Shown piece after piece: positions 1-7,124 of a stretch of 18,260 nt of DNA (within the stretch, counting starts at the first letter, position 1; each line of letters opens with the position of its first letter). Origin of the DNA: an uncultured Parasphingopyxis sp. GTDB taxonomy: Bacteria > Pseudomonadota > Alphaproteobacteria > Sphingomonadales > Sphingomonadaceae. A program made the translations under genes and the position numbers. Below the pieces are notes generated by a model that saw nothing but the letters and a program-made list of their open reading frames with translations, was not told the DNA's origin and searched no databases. The stretch spans positions 1 to 18,260 of the forward strand of contig CAJQMX010000072.1 of assembly GCA_905479515.1 (NCBI GenBank), written 5' to 3'.

Positions 1-659
1 AGGTTGCGCGCAAGAAAATGTCCGGTCAGGCGAAATCCGTCGAATATTGCATCCCAATTCCGGGCTTCGCCGCCTTCAATGATGAATTCCGGCAGCGCGA
101 GCAGTTTGGCGCGATACGCCTCCCCCGCCGCCGCACTGACAGCCGCCCCGCTTTTCGGACTGACCCAGTGAAGATCGGCATTGCTACCCGTTACGGTGCA
201 TTGCGAAAGATCAAGCCCGAACCCCAGTTCGGAGAGTAGCAACAACTCATAGCGCACCAGTGCAGACGCCCATCGCCGGGCGCTCGGCGCTGCCTCGATA
301 GCGCCCAGAACACCATCCAGAGCGGCGTAGAGCCTTGGGTAGCTTTGGCTTTCCGGTAAGATCGCAGCAGTCAGCGCGCAACTCCATTCGATAGCAGAGG
401 CCGCGAGCGGTTCTGCATAGAGCCCGCTCCGGCTGTTCACGAGCTCGACCGTCAACCCGGCAAGCTGGTCCTCCGTCCGCGCGCGAAACTCCGCCTCAAC
501 GATATTGCCAGCCAACAGCACAGGGCGGATTCGCCGCGATCGCCCGCCACGCACATAGCCGGCGACAAGCCCGTTCTCCGGTGTCATCAACCGGGCTATG
601 GTGCCATGCTCGCCATGCGGGCGAATGGCGCAAACAAGGGCGCGGGTACGAAGCTGCAT
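1..659 (-). CDS. recO: DNA repair protein RecO, N-terminal part (cut by window edge)
   Basis: I translated this frame by hand from the ATG at 659-657 down to base 1; it stays open for 219 codons and runs off the left edge. RecO works with RecR and RecF to load RecA on SSB-coated single-stranded DNA and to anneal strands. The N-terminus reads like the RecO OB fold (residues 1 to about 75, start [19 protein letters not shown]). A mostly helical middle part follows, with the RecO-like stretch [16 protein letters not shown] near residue 140. The region that forms a Cys zinc finger in some RecO proteins is present but holds a single Cys here, so it probably binds no zinc. It lies 43 bases downstream of dnaB on the same strand and may be cotranscribed with it. 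No strong ribosome binding site is visible. Identity is fairly sure; the C-terminus is outside the window. Confidence 0.88.
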   Translation of the reverse strand, partial: MQLRTRALVCAIRPHGEHGTIARLMTPENGLVAGYVRGGRSRRIRPVLLAGNIVEAEFRARTEDQLAGLTVELVNSRSGLYAEPLAASAIEWSCALTAAILPESQSYPRLYAALDGVLGAIEAAPSARRWASALVRYELLLLSELGFGLDLSQCTVTGSNADLHWVSPKSGAAVSAAAGEAYRAKLLALPEFIIEGGEARNWDAIFDGFRLTGHFLARN

Positions 660-702
660 GCTGTCGCTCTAGTCGAAGCGACGCGGCGGCAAAAGCCGGA
701 CA

Positions 703-2205
<1,503 letters not shown>

Positions 2206-2251
2206 AGCGCCTTGTCGCGCGAAGTGGCCACGACGGCAAGCCTAGTAAACC

Positions 2252-2272
2252 TGTGGAAAATCTTGTGGAAGA
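2252..2272 (-). promoter_or_regulatory. Two tandem DnaA-box-like 9-mers upstream of dnaB
   Basis: Read on the minus strand, the gap before dnaB contains TTTTCCACA (2260-2252) and TCTTCCACA (2272-2264). The consensus DnaA box is TTATCCACA: the first matches 8 of 9 and the second 7 of 9. Both have the same orientation and their starts are 12 bases apart, about one helical turn. They sit 47-67 bases before the dnaB start codon and just after the stop of the upstream dehydrogenase gene. DnaA is known to act as a transcription factor as well as an initiator. A role in timing dnaB expression is an inference; two degenerate 9-mers can also occur by chance. Confidence 0.5.
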
Positions 2273-2278
2273 ATATTT

Positions 2279-3112
2279 CTAGCCGTTACCGCCTTCTTTT
2301 CGGGCGGCCTGAAATTTGGTGATCAGCGTCGGCACATCATATTCGTCATCACCCTCATATCGCGGCGCATATTTGGCAAACGCGTCTGTGAGCCGCGCAT
2401 GGCGCGCGTTGATATGCTCAATATTATAGGCATGGGAAACGATGAAGCTCTCGCCAGCGCGGATTTGCTTTATGACAAGCGCGGCGAACTCATCCGTATC
2501 CATCGCGAATTTGGCGGCGTCCCCGCCCGTCATCTCGGACACAACAAACCCGGGGAAGATCGCGCCGACACAGATATGCTCCGGCATTTCTTCCCGAAAC
2601 GCTTCGGTAAGCCCCATCACGGCATGCTTGGACGCGACATAGGCTGCGGAATTGGGCACGGCCGTGAAGAACGCATTTTCTGACGCCAGATTATAGATCG
2701 CTGCAGGGGTCCCTTGCGCGATCATCCGCTTGCCGAACGCGGCGCAGCCATGCCAAACGCCAAAAAAATTGACGTCAAAAACGGCGTGAAGTTTCTCCAG
2801 TGGAAGATCGGTAACAGGCTCTCTGGGGACACTGATGCCGGCATTGTTGATCAGAATGTCGACGCTCCCAAAAGCGTCCCAGGCGAAATCCGCAAGCGCG
2901 TCCACACTTGCTGGCTCGGTAACGTCCGTCACAAGATACCTGGCATCGACGCCCAGTTCAGCTAGCTCGGATGCGGCCTGTTTCAAGCGTTCTTTGCGCG
3001 GCTCACCGATCACAATCTTCGCGCCGTCCGCACCGAAGGCTTTGGCCAGGGCAAAACCGATTCCCGTCGCTCCGCCAGTGATCACAACAGTCTTGCCCGC
3101 AAAATTTTCCAT
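2279..3112 (-). CDS. Short-chain dehydrogenase/reductase (SDR), substrate unknown
   Basis: This is a 277-residue NAD(P)-dependent oxidoreductase of the classical SDR family with a Rossmann fold. The cofactor motif TGGATGIG lies at residues 12-19 and the structural NNAG at 89-92. The catalytic set is Asn115, Ser144, Tyr158 and Lys162 (YVASK), so the enzyme should be active. Glu37, at the end of the second beta strand, favours NAD(H) over NADP(H) by the usual family rule. The C-terminal part beyond about residue 225 is a little longer than the minimal SDR. A good ribosome site (GGAAGA) precedes the ATG. It lies upstream of dnaB on the same strand with a 73-base gap, and divergent from the UPF0262 gene. 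The neighbours give no hint of the substrate. Confidence 0.9.
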   Translation of the reverse strand: MENFAGKTVVITGGATGIGFALAKAFGADGAKIVIGEPRKERLKQAASELAELGVDARYLVTDVTEPASVDALADFAWDAFGSVDILINNAGISVPREPVTDLPLEKLHAVFDVNFFGVWHGCAAFGKRMIAQGTPAAIYNLASENAFFTAVPNSAAYVASKHAVMGLTEAFREEMPEHICVGAIFPGFVVSEMTGGDAAKFAMDTDEFAALVIKQIRAGESFIVSHAYNIEHINARHARLTDAFAKYAPRYEGDDEYDVPTLITKFQAARKEGGNG

Positions 3113-3151
3113 GTTTTGTCTTCCGCTTGTTCATGACCACCCGTGGGATCG

Positions 3152-3181
3152 ACTATACAAAAACCTGCAATCTATTCCCAA
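3152..3181 (-). promoter_or_regulatory. Candidate promoter of the SDR gene, overlapping a plus-strand -10
   Basis: On the minus strand TTGGGA (3181-3176) is followed after 18 bases by TATAGT (3157-3152). This would start transcription around 3145 and give a leader of about 33 bases before the SDR start. On the plus strand TATACA at 3154-3159 could serve as the -10 for the UPF0262 gene, with only a poor -35 upstream. The two -10 boxes overlap, so the divergent promoters may compete. This is judged by eye against the sigma-70 consensus. Confidence 0.35.
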
Positions 3182-3209
3182 TCTTCCTCAACGCCACTAA
3201 GCCCACTGC

Positions 3210-3692
3210 ATGGCCGACCACCGGATCATAGATGTCCAACTCGACGAGCGCACGATCATCTGGCGTAATGCCGATATCGAGCAGGAGCGGCGCATCGCCA
3301 TTTTCGATCTGCTCGAGGGCAATGAATTTGAGCCGGCGAGGGAATATCCCGGCGGCTATGCCGGGCCATACAAGCTGACCTTGCGGGTTGAGGAAGGCCG
3401 ACTGGCACTCGATATCGCAGCAGAAAATGATGCCCTTCTCGAAACGATCATCATCGGGCTAACGCGCTTTCGTCGGCCAATCCGCGAATATTTTGCGATC
3501 TGCGACAGTTATTTTCAGGCCATTCGTCAGGCGACTCCGCAACAGATCGAGACGATCGACATGGCCCGCCGAGCCATTCACAACGACGCGGCGGAGTTGC
3601 TCAAGGACCGGCTCGACGGAAAGGTTGCCGTCGATTTCGACACCGCACGCCGTCTGTTTACGCTGATCTGCGTCCTGCATATCAAAGGGTAA
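3210..3692 (+). CDS. UPF0262 family protein (uncharacterised)
   Basis: The 160-residue protein matches the UPF0262 family, a set of conserved alphaproteobacterial proteins of unknown function. Recognisable family stretches are DVQLDERTIIWRN near the start, RRPIREYFAICDSYFQAIR near residues 88-106, IETIDMARRAIHN near 112-124, and the C-terminal DFDTARRLFTLICVLHIKG. There is no signal peptide or membrane segment, so it should be cytoplasmic. No convincing ribosome binding site lies before the ATG at 3210, which is unusual beside its neighbours, but the start fits the family N-terminus. It is the first gene of a same-strand run; the next gene starts 7 bases after its stop. In other alphaproteobacteria I recall the family near hisD and infA; here the partners differ. 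The function is not known. Confidence 0.9.
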   Translation: MADHRIIDVQLDERTIIWRNADIEQERRIAIFDLLEGNEFEPAREYPGGYAGPYKLTLRVEEGRLALDIAAENDALLETIIIGLTRFRRPIREYFAICDSYFQAIRQATPQQIETIDMARRAIHNDAAELLKDRLDGKVAVDFDTARRLFTLICVLHIKG

Positions 3693-3699
3693 CCGGGGA

Positions 3700-4389
3700 A
3701 TGATGAGCGCAATAAAATGGGGAGCCCTGTGGCTGCTGCTTATCGTTCTGGCAGCGGTTGCGCTGTGGCAGGTCGCGATCCGCTGGCACCCGGTGACCAG
3801 CCAATATCCGGTTCAGGGCGTTACCATCGGCGCCGAACAAGGCGAGGTTCACTGGCCAACCTTGCGCGCAGCGGGTGCCGATTTCGTATACATCCATGCG
3901 ACTGACGGGGATATCGACCGCGATCCGAATTTTGCAAGGAACTGGCAGGCGTCCCATGATGCGGGGCTGCGACACGGGGCTATCCATGTTTGGGAGTTAT
4001 GCCGTCTGGCGGTCGATCAGGCGACCAACTTTGTCGCCACGGTACCGGTCGATCCTGATGCGCTACCGCCAGCGATCATCCTCGCTTTTCACAATAATTG
4101 CACCAATCGACCGGATATCAACGTCTTCATCTCCGAACTCGCAACTTTCCTTCAGATGGTCGAGGCGCATAGCGAGAGCCCGGCGCTTCTCTATGTGACG
4201 CGTGATTTCGATGCGGAATATCAAGTGACGAGCCGTGTCGAACGGAGTTTCTGGCTGCCCCGCCGCCTTTTCCCTCCTGATTTTGGTGCGGTTCCCTGGG
4301 TCATGTGGGAAGCCAGCGATATCCGTCAGATCGAAGGTGTGGAAAACCCGGTACGCTGGAATGTGGTGCGGCCGGAACAGTCAGGCTAA
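3700..4389 (+). CDS. Membrane-anchored GH25 lysozyme-like protein lacking catalytic acids
   Basis: The 229-residue protein has an N-terminal membrane segment (about residues 7-25) and a periplasmic domain with the glycoside hydrolase 25 fold. GH25 enzymes are N-acetylmuramidases that cut peptidoglycan. Scaffold matches include [14 protein letters not shown] (52-65), [17 protein letters not shown] (108-124) and the closing WNVVRPE. The active-site residues are changed. The DxE pair expected in the PPxxDLEF strand is Ile127 and Ala129. The first Asp (GVDVS in family members) is Thr42. The HHQG motif is AEQG, the Lys of YIKATEG is His66, and the late Asp before WN is Arg219. The frame is intact and the scaffold well kept, so this looks like a pseudoenzyme, perhaps a peptidoglycan-binding protein, rather than decay. 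The start has GGGGA before tandem ATGs at 3700 and 3703; either may be used. It sits 11 bases before dcd. Confidence 0.82.
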   Translation: MMSAIKWGALWLLLIVLAAVALWQVAIRWHPVTSQYPVQGVTIGAEQGEVHWPTLRAAGADFVYIHATDGDIDRDPNFARNWQASHDAGLRHGAIHVWELCRLAVDQATNFVATVPVDPDALPPAIILAFHNNCTNRPDINVFISELATFLQMVEAHSESPALLYVTRDFDAEYQVTSRVERSFWLPRRLFPPDFGAVPWVMWEASDIRQIEGVENPVRWNVVRPEQSG

Positions 4390-4400
4390 GGACCTATCGT

Positions 4401-4955
4401 ATGAGCATAATGGCCGACAAATGGATTCGCGAACGCGCCTTGGAAGACGGGATGATCGAACCGTTCGAGGATGGCCAACGGCGGGATGGCACGATCAGTT
4501 ACGGCCTGTCTTCCTACGGTTATGACGCGCGCGCCGCAGACGAGTTCAAGATCTTTACCAATGTGAATAATGCGATTGTCGATCCGAAAAACTTTTCGGA
4601 CAATAGCTTCGTTGATCGCAAGACCGATTGCTGCATCATTCCGCCCAACAGTTTTGCACTGGCCCGCACGGTCGAATATTTTCGCGTGCCCAAGGATATT
4701 CTTGTCATCTGCCTCGGCAAATCGACCTATGCGCGCTGCGGGATTATCGTGAACGTCACACCTCTGGAGCCGGGTTGGGAAGGTCATGTGACGCTGGAAT
4801 TCTCAAACACCACGCCGCTGCCCGCCAAAGTCTATGCGAATGAGGGCGCCTGCCAGTTCCTGTTCCTGCAAGGCAATGAGCCATGCGAAATCACCTATGC
4901 CGACCGGGCTGGCAAATATATGGGCCAGAAAGGCGTGACCCTGCCGAAGCTTTAG
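4401..4955 (+). CDS. dcd: dCTP deaminase
   Basis: Dcd deaminates dCTP to dUTP and ammonia, supplying dUTP for dTMP synthesis. The 184-residue protein carries the trimeric dUTPase/Dcd fold. The family signature [10 protein letters not shown] lies at residues 35-44. GKSTYAR at 106-112 holds the phosphate-binding Ser and Arg. In [12 protein letters not shown] (125-136), Glu133 is the expected catalytic base. The C-terminal [15 protein letters not shown] segment closes the site. The start at 4401 follows AAGGA at good spacing; a second ATG at 4410 is possible. An earlier in-frame ATG at 4305 lies inside the GH25-like gene and has no family support. It lies between the GH25-like gene and a lipoprotein gene with gaps of 11 and 9 bases, so it is probably in an operon. 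Confidence 0.96.
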   Translation: MSIMADKWIRERALEDGMIEPFEDGQRRDGTISYGLSSYGYDARAADEFKIFTNVNNAIVDPKNFSDNSFVDRKTDCCIIPPNSFALARTVEYFRVPKDILVICLGKSTYARCGIIVNVTPLEPGWEGHVTLEFSNTTPLPAKVYANEGACQFLFLQGNEPCEITYADRAGKYMGQKGVTLPKL

Positions 4956-4964
4956 GAAAAGACG

Positions 4965-5501
4965 ATGAAGAGCAAAGTGTTGAAAGCAGGAGCGGTATTG
5001 GCTCTCTTCCTCGCAAGCTGCTCGAATTCCAACACGCTCGATACCGATGGCCAGGAAACAGAACCGGCGGACCTTCCTGACGGAGCTTTTGTCTTTGCAG
5101 GCGAAGACCCGGAACGACTGTTGGACCAATGTTCGCGCGGAACACCGGCACCTGGGGATGCGTATTGGACCCCCTCGCCCGCAGATATTGTCGCTTTTGA
5201 ACGGGCACTGCCAACTGCGCTCGCGCAATCCGGTCGCGGGCCAGACGATTATTTGCCTGAGGCAGAACGGCAGGGTTGGTCACATTTCACCGAGCGCTGG
5301 ACACGCCAATATATCGGTATCGATCGCAACGGTGTTCGAACCATCTACGGAAACTTTTTTCCCGGCGAGCCGGCCGGCACATCCCTTAATCCAACGACGG
5401 GTGCGATAATCGTGTGTGATGGAGGCAATGTATTTTTCGGAGCGGAATTCGACCCGACCAACGGCGAGATCATACATCTTGCCTTTAATGGACGGGCCTA
5501 A
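4965..5501 (+). CDS. Small lipoprotein of unknown function
   Basis: The 178-residue protein starts with a lipoprotein signal (MKSKVLKAGAVLALFLASC). Its lipobox LASC puts the lipidated Cys at residue 19, and the Ser at +2 suggests outer-membrane sorting. A short Asp/Glu-rich linker follows, then a globular domain from about residue 40. This has two more Cys (56 and 151) that could form a disulfide. The C-terminus (CDGGNVFFGAEFDPTNGEI then HLAFNG) resembles conserved uncharacterised alphaproteobacterial proteins I remember, but I cannot name a family. The ribosome site AGGAAAA overlaps the dcd stop, so translation may be coupled to dcd. A stem-loop follows the stop, closing the run. The periplasmic place suits the membrane-anchored GH25-like protein two genes upstream; any link is an inference. 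Confidence 0.8.
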   Translation: MKSKVLKAGAVLALFLASCSNSNTLDTDGQETEPADLPDGAFVFAGEDPERLLDQCSRGTPAPGDAYWTPSPADIVAFERALPTALAQSGRGPDDYLPEAERQGWSHFTERWTRQYIGIDRNGVRTIYGNFFPGEPAGTSLNPTTGAIIVCDGGNVFFGAEFDPTNGEIIHLAFNGRA

Positions 5502-5511
5502 CCTGGCCGCT

Positions 5512-5548
5512 AAAAAGGCGCCGCCAGAGCAAACTCCCGCGGCGCCTT
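5512..5548 (-). terminator. Stem-loop terminator between convergent genes
   Basis: A perfect 10-bp inverted repeat, AAGGCGCCGC (5515-5524) and GCGGCGCCTT (5539-5548), encloses a 14-base loop. Read on the minus strand it ends in a run of five T, partly in the stem, so it best fits an intrinsic terminator for the TPR-like gene that ends at 5571. On the plus strand it has only two T, but it lies 11 bases after the lipoprotein stop and may work in both directions. Confidence 0.75.
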
Positions 5549-5570
5549 AACTAGTGCATATCAGATTGGG

Positions 5571-5939
5571 TTAACGCGAACCCATCACTACACGGCCGCG
5601 CAGGCCTGCCGCAGCGGCATCATGCGACCAAACCGCTTTGCCATCGACATCGCCAAGCTGCATATTCTCCGCTTCGAGCACCTGCTCCAGCAAGTAAGAT
5701 GCGCGTGCGCCCCGATTTGTTTCCGTCATCACGGCAGCGAGATTGAGCAACGCCGGAACATCGCCAGTGTCAGCGGCAAGTCGCTGTGTCAGGCGATCTT
5801 CAGCGACAGCATAATCCGCGCGCTCAATTGCATCGGCAGCATAGGGATCATAGCCGGTCGGATTTGCCTCCGGATATGGTGCGGCCTGAGCAGCCATTGG
5901 AAGCGTGCAAACCGCCATTATCGCGAGCAATTTTGTCAT
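5571..5939 (-). CDS. Small exported TPR-like protein
   Basis: From the ATG at 5939 the protein has 122 residues. I prefer this start because GGAGAGG lies at good spacing before it and a clean signal peptide follows (MTKLLAIMAVCTLPMAAQA, likely cleaved near residue 19-20). A frame extension to 5972 adds 11 residues without signal character. The mature part has a helical pair pattern near residues 36-92 (AIERADYAVAEDRL then VPALLNLAAVMTE and ASYLLEQVLEA), which looks like one or two tetratricopeptide repeats. It is probably a periplasmic protein-binding module. No enzymatic motif is present and the function is unknown. It is divergent from the MBL-fold gene and convergent with the lipoprotein operon across the shared terminator. 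Confidence 0.72.
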   Translation of the reverse strand: MTKLLAIMAVCTLPMAAQAAPYPEANPTGYDPYAADAIERADYAVAEDRLTQRLAADTGDVPALLNLAAVMTETNRGARASYLLEQVLEAENMQLGDVDGKAVWSHDAAAAGLRGRVVMGSR

Positions 5940-5972
5940 CCATCCTCTCCAAGTTACTGCTGAATGACACAT

Positions 5973-6000
5973 ATATTACATATTTATGACTCTTATGTAA
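5973..6000 (-). promoter_or_regulatory. Candidate promoter of the TPR-like gene with overlapping inverted repeat
   Basis: On the minus strand TTACAT (6000-5995) is followed after 16 bases by TAATAT (5978-5973), which would give a leader of roughly 27 bases. A 7-bp perfect inverted repeat, TTACATA (5976-5982) and TATGTAA (5994-6000) around 11 bases, overlaps both elements, so a repressor site is possible. The spacer holds GACTC (5988-5992), a GANTC sequence of the kind methylated by CcrM in alphaproteobacteria. The stretch is far more A+T rich than its surroundings. No regulator is identified. Confidence 0.4.
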
Positions 6001-6083
6001 CCCTTTCGTGACAGACGCATGTGGGCAACAACGGAATCACCACAACTATCCCCAACCCTGTGGCCCCTGTAACCGGTCCCAAT

Positions 6084-6111
6084 TTGCGCTTTGCGTCGGA
6101 CTGCATATAGT
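6084..6111 (+). promoter_or_regulatory. Candidate sigma-70 promoter of the MBL-fold gene
   Basis: TTGCGC (6084-6089) is followed after 16 bases by TATAGT (6106-6111), a good match to housekeeping promoters in this group. Transcription would begin near 6118, about 26 bases before the ATG at 6144, and the leader contains the GGAG ribosome site at 6131-6134. It is judged by eye only. Confidence 0.42.
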
Positions 6112-6143
6112 TGGCCAAACAAAACACCCCGGAGACCCCAGAG

Positions 6144-7124
6144 ATGCGCGCCGCGCCATTCATGATCGGATTGATGACCATTGCGCTGGCATTTACCGGT
6201 TGTAACGGCAATGGATCCGGAGCGAGCGAAGAAACCGCCATCGATGCTGTCGCCGAGCTGAATATTCACCGCCCCCATCGCCCTGGCCCGGGCACAGTCA
6301 ACAGCTATTGGATTGAAGGGCCGGACGAGATTCTGGTATTCGATACACAGCGAGAAATTGGCCTTGCCGAGCGTGTAGTCTCGGCAATCGAAGCGACCGG
6401 AAAACCTGTTTCCGCTATTGTAATCAGCCATTACGACCCCGGTCATTTCGGCGGCATCCGTGCCTTTACCGATGCTTTTCCCGATGCTGAAATCCTGATG
6501 ACCGAAGCCGTTGCCGAGCAGATCAGCCGGGACCTTTCCGGCTATATCGAACGGTTGCGCGAAGCTCAGGGTGATGATTATCGCGCTCCGCCCGAACCGA
6601 CGCGCCTGATCACCAGCCGGGAAGAGCTGCTCGTATCCGGCGTTCCCGTCGTCGTTCACATTGCCGATGGCACCGAAGCGGAAACAATGACCATGCTGGC
6701 CATTCCGAGCGAGCGCGCCCTGCTGGCGTCGGACCTTGTTGCCAATCGCATGCATCCCGATTTTGCGGACGCCGATATTGATAGCTGGCCGCGCGCGCTG
6801 GACCGGGTGGCTCGCGAATTTAACGGCTACACTCTCTATCCCGGCCACGGGGACCCTGGCCCCGCAAGCCTTTTGACGGCAAACCAGACTGCCTATATCA
6901 GTTTCGTCCGCGGTCAGGTCGAACGTGACATTCTGTCTGATGATGTTGCAAGCGAAGCGGAAATCAACGCAGCCATAAAGGCGATCCGGGCCAACTACCC
7001 AGGATGGGAGACCGCAACCGGGAGGCCTGCACAGTTGCGCCGCAATCTGGAAGCGATCGTCGCGCAATTGGGCGGCCATCTTGAATCAGAACAGGCAGAC
7101 ACTCAGGCCTCTACAGACCGCTAA
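6144..7124 (+). CDS. Exported metallo-beta-lactamase-fold protein with altered metal site
   Basis: From the ATG at 6144 (GGAG nine bases upstream) the protein has 326 residues. The N-terminus is a signal with a near-lipobox FTGC, Cys20, so it is probably a lipoprotein. From about residue 40 it has the MBL fold (NSYWIEGPDEILVFDT, then GKPVSAIVISHYDPGHFGG). The first metal motif, normally HxHxDH, reads HYDPGH at 96-101: His96 and His101 remain, the second His is Asp98 and the Asp is Gly100. Asp197 (ASDLV) and His235 (YPGHG) keep two later ligands; the middle His is not evident in ADGTEAETM. It may bind one metal or none. The substrate is unknown. The extension after residue 250 is helical. The stop overlaps that of rnr by 4 bases, tail to tail. 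An ATG at 6111 has no ribosome site and gives no signal peptide. Confidence 0.8.
   Translation: MRAAPFMIGLMTIALAFTGCNGNGSGASEETAIDAVAELNIHRPHRPGPGTVNSYWIEGPDEILVFDTQREIGLAERVVSAIEATGKPVSAIVISHYDPGHFGGIRAFTDAFPDAEILMTEAVAEQISRDLSGYIERLREAQGDDYRAPPEPTRLITSREELLVSGVPVVVHIADGTEAETMTMLAIPSERALLASDLVANRMHPDFADADIDSWPRALDRVAREFNGYTLYPGHGDPGPASLLTANQTAYISFVRGQVERDILSDDVASEAEINAAIKAIRANYPGWETATGRPAQLRRNLEAIVAQLGGHLESEQADTQASTDR

Noticed and set aside
4305..4400. Upstream ATG extending dcd by 32 residues
   Set aside because: It lies within the GH25-like gene in another frame. The family start MSIMADKWI at 4401 has its own AAGGA site.
5940..6143. CcrM site cluster between the divergent genes
   Set aside because: Two GANTC sites (5988-5992 and 6034-6038) in 204 bases are close to chance expectation, so no separate claim is made.
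5976..7079. 367-codon minus-strand frame opposite the MBL-fold gene
   Set aside because: It is antisense to a gene with signal peptide, ribosome site and fold motifs, and it crosses the divergent promoter region. No family features are seen.
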